Source of the DNA: Flavobacterium frigoris PS1
GTDB lineage: Bacteria > Bacteroidota > Bacteroidia > Flavobacteriales > Flavobacteriaceae
DNA length: 64,000 nucleotides
Direction of reading: 5' to 3'
NCBI RefSeq assembly: GCF_000252125.1
Contig: NZ_AHKF01000019.1
Location: forward strand, 1-64,000
The stretch's first letter is position 1; every line of letters begins with the position of its first letter. Below the pieces are notes generated by a model. That model was given only the letters and a program-made list of their open reading frames with translations, did no database searches and was not told the origin of the DNA. A program made the translations under genes and the position numbers. Below, piece by piece: positions 24,479 to 35,700 of the stretch.

Positions 24479-25948
24479 ATGGGAATAGTTTTAAATCAGT
24501 CTTTAAAAAACACAATAATAACCTATATCGGTTTTGGTATTGGTGCAATCAATACAATATATTTATATCCTTTTTTTCTTGGTGCAACTTATTATGCGCT
24601 AACTAATTATATTCTATCTGCGGCTAGTATTGTTATGCCATTATTTGCTTTTGGAATGCAGAATTCTTTGGTGAAGTTCTACTCCCAATGTAAGACAGAG
24701 CAGGAAGAGTCGCAGTTTTTATCTTTTACAGTTTTATTACCTCTTTTATTATCAATTCCTTTATTTTTAATTGGGCTCTACTTTTTTGATGATATTTCGG
24801 CATATTTGTCTAAGAAAAATCCAATAGTAAAGGATTATTTGTGGTTGATTCCGTTTACGGGATTGTGTATGGCTTACTTCGAAATATTCTATGCTTGGGC
24901 TAGAGTGCATATGCATTCTGTTTTTGGTAATTTTATTAAAGAAGTTGCTTTGCGTAGCCTCTCTCTACTGGCTTTGGTTGGTGTGTATTTTAAATGGATT
25001 ACAGTTATTGAATTTGTTTATGTAACTGCAGGTATTTATTTCTTGGCGTTTACTGTAACGATGTTTTACGCTTTTCATTTAAAGAAGCCAGAATTTCAAT
25101 TCTCTATTCCTCATAATGCAAAAGATATTATGGTCTATACTTTTTTTATTATTTTATCAGGAAGTGTTGCTACTTTACTTCTAGACATTGATAAAATAAT
25201 GCTAAACCAATATATCAAAATTGAGAATATAGCTTATTATTCTGTAGCTACATATATTGCCTTAGTTATCTCGGTACCAAGTCGTGCAATGCATCAAATT
25301 GTTTACCCCATAACAGCAAAATTAATGCATGATAACAAGTATGGCGAGTTAAATGATTTATATAAGAAAACCTCTATCAATTTACAAGTAGTGGGAGGTT
25401 TCGTGATGCTATGTATTTTTGTTAATATCAGTCAATTATATGAAATGGTTCCAAAGGAATATGGGGGAGGAATTTTAGTTGTTTTTATGATAGGTTTGTC
25501 AAAGTATTTTGATTTGATTTTAGGGAATAATAATGCGATAATTTTCAATACAAAATACTATCGAGCGGTATTGTTTTTGGGTGTGGTTTTAGTTTTTTTG
25601 ACGGTAGGATTGAACATGATTTTTATTCCAATTTTCGGGATTTTAGGTTCTGCCTTTGCCACTTTATTGTCAATAACATTGTATAGCTTGGCTAAATTAA
25701 TGTTTGTTGTAAAGAGGTTACAATTGTATCCTTTTTCAAAACAAACATTATATTCCATGGCATTAACATTTGTGTTGTTTTTGATGTTTTATTTTTGGCA
25801 ATTTCCCCTTAGCCCAATTATTGCCATAGGACTAAAGTCAATTCTGGTAACTATTTCATATGTTTATCTTAATTATAAATTTATGATTTCTATAGAAATA
25901 AATCAGGTTATTGACACTGTTTTAAAAAGGCTAAAAATTAAATTATAG
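24479..25948 (+). CDS. Polysaccharide flippase (Wzx/MOP superfamily)
   Basis: 489 residues with 12-14 hydrophobic helices across the whole length and no soluble domain. It has the MOP-family opening (TYIGFGIGAINTIYLYPFFLG) and the mid-protein block LDIDKIMLNQY. Such proteins flip lipid-linked oligosaccharides across the inner membrane. It is the third gene after yfhO and the glycosyltransferase, and its transcript ends at the 20-bp hairpin at 26031. Confidence 0.9.
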   Translation: MGIVLNQSLKNTIITYIGFGIGAINTIYLYPFFLGATYYALTNYILSAASIVMPLFAFGMQNSLVKFYSQCKTEQEESQFLSFTVLLPLLLSIPLFLIGLYFFDDISAYLSKKNPIVKDYLWLIPFTGLCMAYFEIFYAWARVHMHSVFGNFIKEVALRSLSLLALVGVYFKWITVIEFVYVTAGIYFLAFTVTMFYAFHLKKPEFQFSIPHNAKDIMVYTFFIILSGSVATLLLDIDKIMLNQYIKIENIAYYSVATYIALVISVPSRAMHQIVYPITAKLMHDNKYGELNDLYKKTSINLQVVGGFVMLCIFVNISQLYEMVPKEYGGGILVVFMIGLSKYFDLILGNNNAIIFNTKYYRAVLFLGVVLVFLTVGLNMIFIPIFGILGSAFATLLSITLYSLAKLMFVVKRLQLYPFSKQTLYSMALTFVLFLMFYFWQFPLSPIIAIGLKSILVTISYVYLNYKFMISIEINQVIDTVLKRLKIKL

Positions 25949-25952
25949 TTGT

Positions 25953-25975
25953 GCTCTCACTCTACTAGCGAGACA
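25953..25975. repeat. Imperfect palindrome after the flippase gene
   Basis: GTGCTCTC on one side and GAGACAC on the other can form an imperfect stem with a CTAG centre. It may be another decayed extragenic palindrome; weaker than the ones at 23095 and 24448. Confidence 0.35.
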
Positions 25976-26030
25976 CTTTAAACATAAAAAACTGCCTTTA
26001 GGAAGGTTTATTCGTATCTTTTCTGGAAAT

Positions 26031-26079
26031 AAACGAAGAAACTACCTCAAACAAAATTGAGGTAGTTTCTTCGTTTTAT
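26031..26079 (+). terminator. Terminator of the glycan operon (20-bp perfect stem)
   Basis: 26031-26050 pairs with 26057-26076 without mismatch around a 6-base loop, then a short T/A tail. Unusually long for a terminator. Confidence 0.85.
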
Positions 26080-26188
26080 AGAAAATCAATTGCTATTTTT
26101 TTGAATCTAGTTTTTGTAAATTGTAATGGTGTGAATTATATAAAGTAATAAAAATATAGTGTAACAACTTATTTTGACTTAACAAATA

Positions 26189-26196
26189 TATTTGCA
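26189..26196 (+). promoter_or_regulatory. -7 promoter element (TATATTTG) for the 95-residue protein gene
   Basis: Exact TAnnTTTG match, which would give a leader of ~135 bases before the ATG at 26340. The rest of the 25949-26339 gap holds only the palindrome and terminator above and AT-rich sequence with no frame. Confidence 0.45.
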
Positions 26197-26339
26197 ATAG
26201 CTATATTTTTAATCAAATTTATAGTCGCGGAAAGATTTATCAAATATCACTAAAAGTGGGTATTGTGTGGAACAGATCATCTGCTTAATTTTATAAAATA
26301 TTCTTGAATTAAATTAATCAAGATAAAAAGATAAAAAGG

Positions 26340-26627
26340 ATGAAAATTACCAATGAAGAGAACCTACTCAAATTTACAAAAGCCTTAAAGGATAAAATGA
26401 GCAAAGGATTTGAAATAGAGGAAAGAAATGATAAATTGCCTTTTGCGGTTTTATCCAAAAAGGGGAAAAAAGTAAATCATGATTTTAATTTAGTGTTGTC
26501 TTGCATTACACTGGGCGTATGGTCTTTCGCATGGATTTATCAGTGCTGCGTTTCTTCAAAAGAGGAAAGGGTTTTGATTGCAATTGATGAAGATGGAAAT
26601 ACTTTTGAAGATAAGTGTTATAATTAA
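26340..26627 (+). CDS. Small membrane protein of unknown function
   Basis: 95 residues. A charged N-terminal half (MKITNEENLLKFTKALKDK) leads to one hydrophobic segment (~49-67: NLVLSCITLGVWSFAWIYQCC) and an acidic C-terminus. I do not recognise it. It stands alone between two terminators, with a long leader. Codon use looks normal for the window, supporting a real gene. Confidence 0.65.
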   Translation: MKITNEENLLKFTKALKDKMSKGFEIEERNDKLPFAVLSKKGKKVNHDFNLVLSCITLGVWSFAWIYQCCVSSKEERVLIAIDEDGNTFEDKCYN

Positions 26628-26679
26628 TTCACCCAATTACATTTTATACAGGCTTAAAAATGTTTGTATATAATCAATA

Positions 26680-26717
26680 AAAACGGCTCATTTACCTGCG
26701 TAAATGAGCCGTTTTTT
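26680..26717. terminator. Bidirectional terminator between the small membrane protein gene and uvrA
   Basis: 15-bp perfect stem (26680-26694 / 26701-26715), loop CCTGCG, A tract on the left and T tract on the right. Confidence 0.93.
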
Positions 26718-26743
26718 ATCCAGTTTAGTCAGATAGATTTTTT

Positions 26744-29530
26744 TTAAATTTTGTCTTTTAAGTATTTTCCGGTAACGGATTCTTTTATTTTAACAATCTG
26801 TTCAGGAGTTCCCACTGCCAAAAGTTTCCCTCCATTTTCGCCACCTTCGGGGCCCAAATCAATAATCCAGTCGGCACATTTTATCAAATCAAGGTTATGC
26901 TCTATGACAAGTATAGATTGTCCTTTTTCTATTAGGGCGTTAAAGGAAGCCAAGAGCTTTTTGATGTCATGAAAATGTAGTCCCGTGGTAGGTTCGTCAA
27001 ATACAAAGAGTGCTTTGTCTTTTGTAGCTCCTTTTACAAGAAAAGAAGCTAGTTTTATTCTTTGCGCTTCTCCTCCAGATAAAGTGGAAGAAGATTGGCC
27101 TAGTTGTACATATCCCAGTCCCACATCTTGTAGCGGTTTTAGTTTCTGTGTTATTTTATGTTGGTGATTTATTTCAAAGAAAGCCACAGCATCATCAATA
27201 GTCATTGTTAGAATATCATGTATATTTTTGCCAGCAAATGCTACTTCAAGCACTTCTTTTTTGAATCGTTTTCCATGACAAGTTTCGCATGGTAATTGAA
27301 CATCTGCCATAAAAACCATTTCTACATTTATAGAACCTTCACCTTTACAGCTTTCGCAACGGCCTCCATCCACATTAAAAGAAAAATGCTTGGGCTGATA
27401 ACCTCTAATTTTGGATAGTTTTTCTTTGGCAAATAAATCTCTGATATCATCATAAGCCTTTATATAGGTTACGGGATTAGAACGGGAACTTCTACCTATT
27501 GGGTTTTGATCCACATATTCGATGTGTTTTATTTGGGAAAATGAACCGCTGATTTCAGTAAACTGCCCTGCTTTTTCACCTACATTATCGAGTTTTTTTT
27601 GCATTGCCGGAAACAAAATTTTCTTAACTAACGTACTTTTACCACTTCCAGACACACCAGTAATAACCGTTAGTACGTCTAGAGGAAAGAGGACATCGAT
27701 ATTTTGTAAGTTGTTTTCTCTCGCCCCTTTTATCTCTATGAAATTTTTGAAAGCACGTCGTTTTTTTGGAACTGATATTTCAAGGTCACCATTTAAATAT
27801 TTAGCGGTAAGGGAGGTTGATTTAAGGATTTCCTCAAATGTACCTTGGGCCACTAACTCTCCACCAAAAGATCCCGCTTCAGGCCCAATATCAATAATCA
27901 TATCGGCAGCCTTCATGATGTCTTCATCGTGTTCCACCACAATTACGGTGTTGCCTAAATCACGTAAAGATAGCAGTACTTTAATCAATCGCTCTGTATC
28001 TTTTGGATGCAAGCCAATACTAGGTTCATCTAATATATACATAGAACCCACCAAGCTGCTTCCAAGCGAGGTAGCCAAGTTGATGCGTTGTGACTCACCA
28101 CCAGAAAGGGTAGAAGAGTTCCTGTTTAAAGTCAGGTAGTCTAAACCTACTTCAGTCAAGAAAGATAATCTGTTATTGATTTCTAGTAATAAGCGTCGGG
28201 CAATTTGCTTTTCGTAAACATCTAGCTCTAGAGCTTCAAAAAACGTCACCAAGTGTTTGATTGGTAAATCTACTAAATCAGATACGGTTTTTGAGTTGAT
28301 CTTTACATATGAAGCCTCAATGCGCAAACGCTTTCCTTTACAGGAATAGCATTTGGTTTTACCACGGTAGCGGGAAAGCATTACGCGATTTTGTATTTTA
28401 TAATTTTTTTCTTCTAGTTCTTTGAAAAATTCATTTAGACCTTGAAAATATTTATTTCCTGTCCATAGTAACTCTTTCTGGTCCTCATTCAGTTGATAAA
28501 AAGGTTTGTGGATAGGGAAATCAAATTTGTACGCATTATTGACTAATTCGTCTCTAAACCAACTCATACTTTCCCCACGCCATGGGAAAAGGGCATTTTC
28601 ATATATAGACAAGGTGGTGTTAGGGACAACCAGCTCGGCGTCAATTCCTATAATATTTCCGTACCCTTCACAAATCGGGCAGGCACCATAGGGGTTGTTG
28701 AAACTGAATAGATGAACGTTTGGCTCTAGAAAAGTGATCCCGTCCAACTCAAAATTATTAGAGTATGAAAATCTTTTTTCCGAATTCAATTCCTGCAAGT
28801 GGCAGATTCCCTTTCCTTCATAAAAGGCAGTCTGTACAGCATCTGCTAGACGGTTGAAAAAATCCTCTTCCTCCTTGACTACAATTCGGTCAATGATGAG
28901 GAAAATATCTTTATTTTCGAGGGGATGTTCGTCGATTTCGTTTAACCGTATCATTTGATTATTAACTAGAATTCGAGCAAACCCTTGCTGTAATAATACT
29001 TTTAGTTTATCTTCTAGTTTTCTTCCCTCTTCTAAGTGGACTGGGGCGAGGAGAAGCCATTTGCTGTCAATTTCAAAACCTTTCACATCTGTGACAACAT
29101 CGGTAACCGTATTTTTTTTCACTTCTTGTCCAGAAACGGGTGAAAATGTCCTCCCAATTCGTGCAAACAATAATTTCATGTAATCGTAAATCTCAGTAGA
29201 AGTTCCTACTGTTGATCGGGCATTGGTGGTGTTTACTTTTTGCTCAATGGCAATAGCGGGCGCAATCCCTTTAATGTACTCTACCTTTGGCTTGTCTAAT
29301 CGTCCAAGGAATTGTCTCGCATAAGAGGATAAGCTTTCTACATAACGGCGCTGTCCTTCGGCATACAAGGTGTCGAATGCTAAACTGGATTTTCCTGAAC
29401 CAGAAAGTCCAGTAATTACAACCAGTTTGTTTCTAGGAATCACAACGTCTACACTCTTTAAATTGTGTACTTCTGCTCCTTTAATTATGATGTTTTTCTT
29501 TGGATCTATCTTGGAAAAGTCAACTTGCAT
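26744..29530 (-). CDS. uvrA: Excinuclease ABC subunit A
   Basis: 928-residue damage-recognition ATPase of nucleotide excision repair. ABC half 1 has Walker [10 protein letters not shown] (~41-49), a first zinc site (CPIC near 280 and CYSC near 395) and signature LSGGESQR. Half 2 has GVSGSGKST, a second zinc finger (CESCKGEG ... CETCHGKRF) and LSGGEAQR. Both halves and both zinc fingers are intact. Bacteroidota often carry more than one UvrA, so this may be one of two paralogues. A -7 element lies 19 bases before the start. No LexA-type box was recognised. Confidence 0.96.
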   Translation of the reverse strand: MQVDFSKIDPKKNIIIKGAEVHNLKSVDVVIPRNKLVVITGLSGSGKSSLAFDTLYAEGQRRYVESLSSYARQFLGRLDKPKVEYIKGIAPAIAIEQKVNTTNARSTVGTSTEIYDYMKLLFARIGRTFSPVSGQEVKKNTVTDVVTDVKGFEIDSKWLLLAPVHLEEGRKLEDKLKVLLQQGFARILVNNQMIRLNEIDEHPLENKDIFLIIDRIVVKEEEDFFNRLADAVQTAFYEGKGICHLQELNSEKRFSYSNNFELDGITFLEPNVHLFSFNNPYGACPICEGYGNIIGIDAELVVPNTTLSIYENALFPWRGESMSWFRDELVNNAYKFDFPIHKPFYQLNEDQKELLWTGNKYFQGLNEFFKELEEKNYKIQNRVMLSRYRGKTKCYSCKGKRLRIEASYVKINSKTVSDLVDLPIKHLVTFFEALELDVYEKQIARRLLLEINNRLSFLTEVGLDYLTLNRNSSTLSGGESQRINLATSLGSSLVGSMYILDEPSIGLHPKDTERLIKVLLSLRDLGNTVIVVEHDEDIMKAADMIIDIGPEAGSFGGELVAQGTFEEILKSTSLTAKYLNGDLEISVPKKRRAFKNFIEIKGARENNLQNIDVLFPLDVLTVITGVSGSGKSTLVKKILFPAMQKKLDNVGEKAGQFTEISGSFSQIKHIEYVDQNPIGRSSRSNPVTYIKAYDDIRDLFAKEKLSKIRGYQPKHFSFNVDGGRCESCKGEGSINVEMVFMADVQLPCETCHGKRFKKEVLEVAFAGKNIHDILTMTIDDAVAFFEINHQHKITQKLKPLQDVGLGYVQLGQSSSTLSGGEAQRIKLASFLVKGATKDKALFVFDEPTTGLHFHDIKKLLASFNALIEKGQSILVIEHNLDLIKCADWIIDLGPEGGENGGKLLAVGTPEQIVKIKESVTGKYLKDKI

Positions 29531-29548
29531 AAAAATTTTATATTTCTA

Positions 29549-29556
29549 CAAAAGTA
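29549..29556 (-). promoter_or_regulatory. -7 promoter element for uvrA (TACTTTTG)
   Basis: Exact TAnnTTTG match on the minus strand, with a leader of about 12 bases, in the divergent spacer between uvrA and the PUL regulator. Confidence 0.6.
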
Positions 29557-29738
29557 ATGAATTTTCATCGGAGAAATGGGGTAGAACAAGTCACAAATTT
29601 ATGTTCTTAAAAAACGGTGGAATTAGAAAAGCCTTATACAATCTTGAGTTTTACCGGTGTTGAGTTAAAATATTTTCTTTTAATAAAGATATTGTCTTTT
29701 AATTTTTAGTTTTACGATAAATTAATATCAGGTCCCGG

Positions 29739-32540
29739 ATGAAAACCAAATTCCTTATAGCATTCTTTTTAATATGTTCTTGTGTTTTTTCACAGGTGTT
29801 ACCTCCAATTGTAAAGTATGCTCCCATAACGTATGGAGCAGGAAATCAAAACTGGATGATTTCTCAAGATAATAATCAATTTGTTTTTTTTGCCAATAAC
29901 GAAGGTCTATTGGAATTCAACGGTTCAAATTGGCAATTGTATCCTTCCCCAAATGAAACTATCATTCGTTCTGTAAAAGTTATAGGAGATAAAATTTTTA
30001 CGGGTAGTTATATGGAATTTGGTTTTTGGAAACGACAAGCAAACGGAATGCTTAAATACCAATCGCTTAGCAAATCCATAAAAAACAAAATTCTTGACGA
30101 TGAACAATTTTGGAATATTTTAAATTACGATCAATGGGTAGTTTTTCAATCCTTGAGTAGGATTTATATTTATGATACAAAGTCAGGAAATTTTAAAATT
30201 ATAGCACCTAATAATGATGTTATTAAGTCTTTTAGAACATTAAATGCTATTTATTTTCAAATAAATAATGAAGGCTTATTTGAAATAGAAGCAGGCAAGA
30301 GCCGATTAATTTCGAATAATCCAATTTTGAAGGCTAATAGAATTGTCAATGTGTTTTCCATTGACGAGGGACTTTTGATCTCAACCCAGAAGAACGGGTT
30401 TTATAAATTAGTAGGGACAGTACTCTCCAAGCTTCACATGGAAATTGATCCTGCACTAACTGAAGGAAGTATTTATAGTTGCGAATTACTTTCTGATGGG
30501 GATTTAGCTATTGGAACTGTATCAAATGGAGTTTTTATTGTATCGAAAGAAGGGGTAGTTAGATATCATATTTCGCAAAGTAAAGGGTTGAGTAATAATA
30601 CTGCTTTGTCATTATTTGAGGATGCCGAAAAAAACCTTTGGGTAGGTCTGGATAATGGGATTAACTGCATTAATTTACAATCTAATATTCAAAGCTATGT
30701 AGATGATACAGGCGCTTTAGGGACAGTTTATAGTTCAAAGCTGCATAAAGGTAAATTATATGTTGGTACTAATCATGGATTGTTTTACAAGACCTATAAA
30801 AGCAATGAAGAGTTTCAGTTTGTTAATGGTACCAAAGGACAAGTTTGGTCCTTGTTTTCGTACGATGGAACGCTGTTTTGTGGGCATGATGTGGGAACAT
30901 TTGTAGTTGAAAATGGAAATGTTCGAAGCATTTTTTCTAAATCGGGTACTTGGAAGTTTGAGGGAGTTCCTGGACAAAAACAGCTTTTATTACAAGGGAA
31001 TTATTATGGGGTTTCAATATTAGAAAAAGTTAACGGCCAGTGGCGCTTCAGAAATAAATTAGAAGGATTTGACTATTCTTCTAAATATTTTGAATTAACC
31101 GATGCTTTTGAAATTTATGTAAGTCACGAATACAAAGGAGTTTTTAGATTAGTAAGTGATGCTAAACTGCTTAAAATTAAAAAATATACGACTTATAAGC
31201 AACCCAAAAAGGGAAAGAATGCGAGTTTGATAAAATTCAACAATTCGATCTATTATGCGTACAAGGAAGGTGTTTTTAAATTGAACAATAAAACCAAGCA
31301 ATTCAGCAAGGATACATTGTTGAGTTCTGTTTTTGAGAAAGATGAGTATACTTCAGGTAAAATGATTGTGGATAATACCAGAAAATTATGGTTATTTTCT
31401 AAAAACTACATCAATTATTATTCATTTACGAAGTTGAGTGATGAGCTTAAGCAAAATAGTATTCCGATTCCTGCTTCCTTAACGAATTCTATGTTGGGAT
31501 ATGAAAATATTTCTCAATTGTCAAATTCCGATTATTTTTTTGGAACTACTGATGGGTATTATACCATGAATATTAATGATTTGGCATTAAAAAACTATAA
31601 AGTTTCATTTTCAAGTATTTCAACCAATATATTAGACGAACCAGCACATAATAATATTCTACAGGAAGAGGGTCTTTTTAATTATAAAGAAAATAATATT
31701 AATTTTAATTATACAGTTCCAGAATATAATAAATATATTAATCCAGAATACCAATATATTTTAGAGGGATTTCAGGACAATTGGAGTGAATGGAGTTCAA
31801 AACCAACTATAAATTTTAAGAATTTACCTTCTGGGGATTACGTATTTAAATTAAAGGCCAAATTTGCCAATTCTTCGTTGGGAAACACTGCGAGCTACTC
31901 ATTCACAATTCGAGAGCCTTGGTATAGCTCTAATATAGCCTTGTTCTTTTATTTAATAATTGGTGTTGTCTTGGCACGATTTATCCATAAAGCGTACAAG
32001 AGTTATTACAAAAAGAAGGAAGATAAGTTAATTGAGGAAAACAATCTTTTGCTTGAGATTAAAGAATTGGAGAACGAGCAGCAAATGATGAGAGTAAGGA
32101 ACGAACAGTTATTGGGTGATGTCGATTTGAAAAGCAGGGAGCTCGCTGCCTCTACAATGAATTTGCATAATAAAAATGAATTGCTAGCCATTATTAAGGA
32201 AGACTTAAAAAAAACGAATAAGGATGATAATAGGGGGGTTAAATCCGTTATATCTATAATTAACAATAACATTACTGAAAAAGACTCATGGAATGTTTTT
32301 AAAGAGGCATTTGAGAATACCGATAAAGAATTTTTGAAAAAGATAAAAACAGCACATCCATCTTTAACGCCAAGTGACTTGAGACTTTGCGCTTACCTTA
32401 GATTAAACCTTTCTTCTAAAGAAGTAGCTCCTTTATTAAATATTTCAGTACGGAGTCTAGAAATAAAAAGATATCGTTTGCGTAAAAAAATGGATTTATC
32501 GCATGAACAAGGTCTTGTTGAGTATATATTGGCGATATAG
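29739..32540 (+). CDS. SusR-like membrane-spanning regulator (beta-propeller, Y_Y_Y, LuxR-type HTH)
   Basis: 933 residues. A signal peptide (1-19) precedes a periplasmic beta-propeller sensor (~25-640, with WVGLDNGINCI-type Reg_prop repeats) and a Y_Y_Y domain (~655-728). One membrane helix (~731-753), a coiled coil (~760-840) and a C-terminal LuxR-type helix-turn-helix (~870-930: LTPSDLRLCAYLRLNLSSKEVA) follow. There is no histidine kinase domain, so it resembles SusR and not a hybrid two-component system. It should sense glucan oligosaccharides in the periplasm and switch on the adjacent susCD operon. It has its own terminator. Confidence 0.9.
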   Translation: MKTKFLIAFFLICSCVFSQVLPPIVKYAPITYGAGNQNWMISQDNNQFVFFANNEGLLEFNGSNWQLYPSPNETIIRSVKVIGDKIFTGSYMEFGFWKRQANGMLKYQSLSKSIKNKILDDEQFWNILNYDQWVVFQSLSRIYIYDTKSGNFKIIAPNNDVIKSFRTLNAIYFQINNEGLFEIEAGKSRLISNNPILKANRIVNVFSIDEGLLISTQKNGFYKLVGTVLSKLHMEIDPALTEGSIYSCELLSDGDLAIGTVSNGVFIVSKEGVVRYHISQSKGLSNNTALSLFEDAEKNLWVGLDNGINCINLQSNIQSYVDDTGALGTVYSSKLHKGKLYVGTNHGLFYKTYKSNEEFQFVNGTKGQVWSLFSYDGTLFCGHDVGTFVVENGNVRSIFSKSGTWKFEGVPGQKQLLLQGNYYGVSILEKVNGQWRFRNKLEGFDYSSKYFELTDAFEIYVSHEYKGVFRLVSDAKLLKIKKYTTYKQPKKGKNASLIKFNNSIYYAYKEGVFKLNNKTKQFSKDTLLSSVFEKDEYTSGKMIVDNTRKLWLFSKNYINYYSFTKLSDELKQNSIPIPASLTNSMLGYENISQLSNSDYFFGTTDGYYTMNINDLALKNYKVSFSSISTNILDEPAHNNILQEEGLFNYKENNINFNYTVPEYNKYINPEYQYILEGFQDNWSEWSSKPTINFKNLPSGDYVFKLKAKFANSSLGNTASYSFTIREPWYSSNIALFFYLIIGVVLARFIHKAYKSYYKKKEDKLIEENNLLLEIKELENEQQMMRVRNEQLLGDVDLKSRELAASTMNLHNKNELLAIIKEDLKKTNKDDNRGVKSVISIINNNITEKDSWNVFKEAFENTDKEFLKKIKTAHPSLTPSDLRLCAYLRLNLSSKEVAPLLNISVRSLEIKRYRLRKKMDLSHEQGLVEYILAI

Positions 32541-32573
32541 TCCCAGACTTATTTTAGGAGAGACCTATACATT

Positions 32574-32608
32574 ACCACAACATTAACGTTATTGTTGTGG
32601 TTTTTTTT
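32574..32608 (+). terminator. Terminator of the PUL regulator gene
   Basis: 9-bp stem (32574-32582 / 32593-32601) with an inner TAACGTTA palindrome, then an 8-base T run. Confidence 0.9.
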
Positions 32609-32718
32609 GTTTTAAGTTTTTTTTAAGAAAGTTTTTAGAATAGCTCTGCCCTTATTTTTATTGTGTTATTAATATATAATTAGTCTTTTTTTTGCATTGT
32701 ATGTTTTTTGTAAAGGTT

Positions 32719-32756
32719 GTTTTTGAATATTTAACAGTGCGACCGTTGTAGTTTTA
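32719..32756 (+). promoter_or_regulatory. Possible promoter of the susC operon
   Basis: A TTG near 32722 is spaced ~23 bases from TAGTTTTA near 32748, one mismatch from TAnnTTTG, about 25 bases before the susC ATG. A poor -7 element fits a promoter that needs the upstream activator. Exact boxes are uncertain. Confidence 0.35.
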
Positions 32757-32778
32757 TAATTCACAAAAAACATAAATT

Positions 32779-35700
32779 ATGAAGTCAAACTATCTATTAA
32801 TTTTATTTCTTTTTATCTCCACTTTAGGATTTTCCCAAGGTTATGATATAGGTGGAATTGTAAAAGAGAAGGGAACTGGTTTACCTATCCCGGGAGTAAA
32901 TATTCAAATTAGGAATACTGCAAAAGGAGTTGCAAGTGATCTTGATGGAGGCTTTATTTTAAAAGGAATTCCTGCTGGTTCAAGTGTTGTCTTCTCTTAC
33001 ATTGGCTATAAAAATTTTGAATATAAAGTCAACAGTTCTAATGTAAAACTCTCCATTGCTTTAGAAGAAGACGCAAAGAGCTTGAACGAAGTAGTTGTGA
33101 TAGGTTACGGAAGTCAGAAAAAAAGAGAAGTTACCGGAGCGGTTTCGGTTATTGATAGTAAAGCACTTGAAATTTTAAAACCTGTAAAAATTGAACAAGC
33201 ATTACAGGGAACTGTTTCAGGGGTTAATGTTACGTCTCAATCAGGTTCGCCGGGTGCTGCTTTAGATATTCGTATTAGAGGTATAGCGACAAATGGGACT
33301 AATGGACCAACGACAATTATTGACGGTTACGTAGGAGAATTAGGATTGCTAAATCCAAATGACATTGAGTCCATTACGGTTTTAAAAGATGCTCAGGCTG
33401 CTATCTATGGAACGATTGGTGCCAATGGAGTAATTTTGATAACTACCAAATCAGGGAAGAAAAATTCTAAATCAAAAATTGTTTATAATACGTACACTGG
33501 ATTTCAGGAAACTTCAAACAAGTTAAACTTATTAAATGCTACTGAATATGCTTTATTGTTAAACGAAAGTTATGCTAATGGTGGAAAAACACTTCCTTAT
33601 ACTAACGTAACTGGTTTGGGTAAAGGTACTAACTGGCAAAATGAAGTTTTTGATGGTGGTGTTCCTATTATTAATCATGATTTATCTATATCTGGTGGAT
33701 CAGACAAAGTTACTTATGCGGTAAGTGGGTCACATTTAGATCAAGAAGGTATTATTGGAGGAAATAAATCTGGATTTTTAAGGAATACTGCGAGAGTATC
33801 TTTAACTGCTGATGTGTCAGAAAAGTTAAAGCTTAAAACGAATGTTATTTACACCTATTTTAATAGAAAAACTTTAAATGAGAATGGATTAGGTTCTGTT
33901 TTATTCAATGCTTTAAATACACCAGCAACTTTAAGTCCATATGATGCTAACGGAGAGTATACTTTAGTGCCAAGCACAGCTGGTTTAGGAACAGAAATTA
34001 TTAATCCATTAGCACAAATTGAAAACACATACAACGATTATAATTTCAAAAAGTTAAATGGGAATTTTGGTTTAGAATATAAATTATTTGATGGTTTTGT
34101 TTTGTCTAGTTCAATGGGTTTTAATACTTCAAACAGTAAGTCTAGAGATTTTGCAAAACAAATAAGCTACGGAGGAAAAGTTTTTGATGTTACTAGGAGT
34201 ACTGTGAATCAAGGTGCCGTGAATGATAATAATTATTCGTTTGATGTTTTTGGAACGTACACAAAGACCGTTGCAAATGATCATAATTTTGTTGCTACAG
34301 TGGGTAACACCATTTTTAAGGAATGGGGTAATGGTTTGTACGCAACTGGTTTTGATGTTCCTAACAATTCATGGGATTATGCAGATATCAGTTTGACGAC
34401 TGGGATATCTGATGCAAAGTCAAATAGTTCGTATTCTTATGATGAAAGAAGGCTATCTTATTTTGGAAGATTGCAATATGACTTTAAAGGGAAATATCTT
34501 TTTTCAGCAATGTTAAGACGCGATGCTTCGACAAAATTTGGTCCTGGGAACAAAGTAGGATATTTTCCTTCTTTTACTACAGGTTGGATAATTTCGGATG
34601 AAGGTTTTTATGGCGAAAAACTAGTTAATTTCATGAAATTGAGAGCTAGTTATGGAACTTTAGGAAATGATCAAATACCTAATAATGGTTATATTTCTCA
34701 ACTTGGAGGGGAAGCGACTTATGTTTTTGATGGTACTTTAGTTAATGGTACTGCAACTGGGCAAATTCCTAATCCAGATTTAAAATGGGAGGAGGCTCGT
34801 AAATTTGATATTGGATTAGATTTAAAGTTATTCGATAGCAAAGTTTCGATTGTTACTGATTATTTTTCTGACACGAGAAAGGATTTATTAATTCCAAACA
34901 TCCCGGTTTCGGGAATAACAGGAGTATACGCACCGGGTGCATCTGCACCTACAGTTAATGCAGGAACAGTAAAAAACTCAGGTATTGAGTTTGCAATTGA
35001 TTACAAAAACAAATTCTCGGAGAATTTCTCTCTTAGTCTTGGTTACAATGTTACGTTTCTTGAAAATAAAGTATTAGAAGTTAATAATGGAACAGGATTT
35101 ATCGAGGGTGGTTCATTTGGAGTAGGTCAACCAGCACCTTCGAGAATGGAAGTTGGAATGCCAATAGGATATTTCTATGGTTACAAAACAGATGGTGTTT
35201 TTCAGAACCAAACAGAAATTAACGCACATCCTTCACAAATTGCTTTAGGAGCTAATGCTGCGCCTGGTGATATTCGCTATGCAGATGTCAATGGAGATGG
35301 TGTTATAGATACAAAAGACAGAACAAATTTAGGTAATCCAATACCTAAAGCTACTATGGGTTTTAATCTGCAATTGAGTTATAAAAACTTAGATTTTGCT
35401 GTCTATACTTTTGCTTCTGTTGGAAATGATATGGTAAGAAACTATGAAAGAACATTATCAGATGCCAATCGTTTAAATTACGTTTTGGGTAGATGGACTG
35501 GTGAAGGAACTAGTTTTTCAACACCAAGAGTGACTACAGGTGCTTCAACAAACAATGTTTTTTCTGATTATTATGTTGAAGATGCTTCTTATTTAAGAAT
35601 TCAAAACATACAATTAGGATATACCTTAAATTCTACAGTTACTGAAAAAGCCGGAATAACTAAGTTACGACTTTACACTGGAGTAAATAATCTATACACT

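Noticed and set aside
27522-28139. Plus-strand open frame of 205 codons inside uvrA
   Set aside because: Antisense to the strongly conserved second half of UvrA; composition mirrors UvrA codons and the product resembles no protein.
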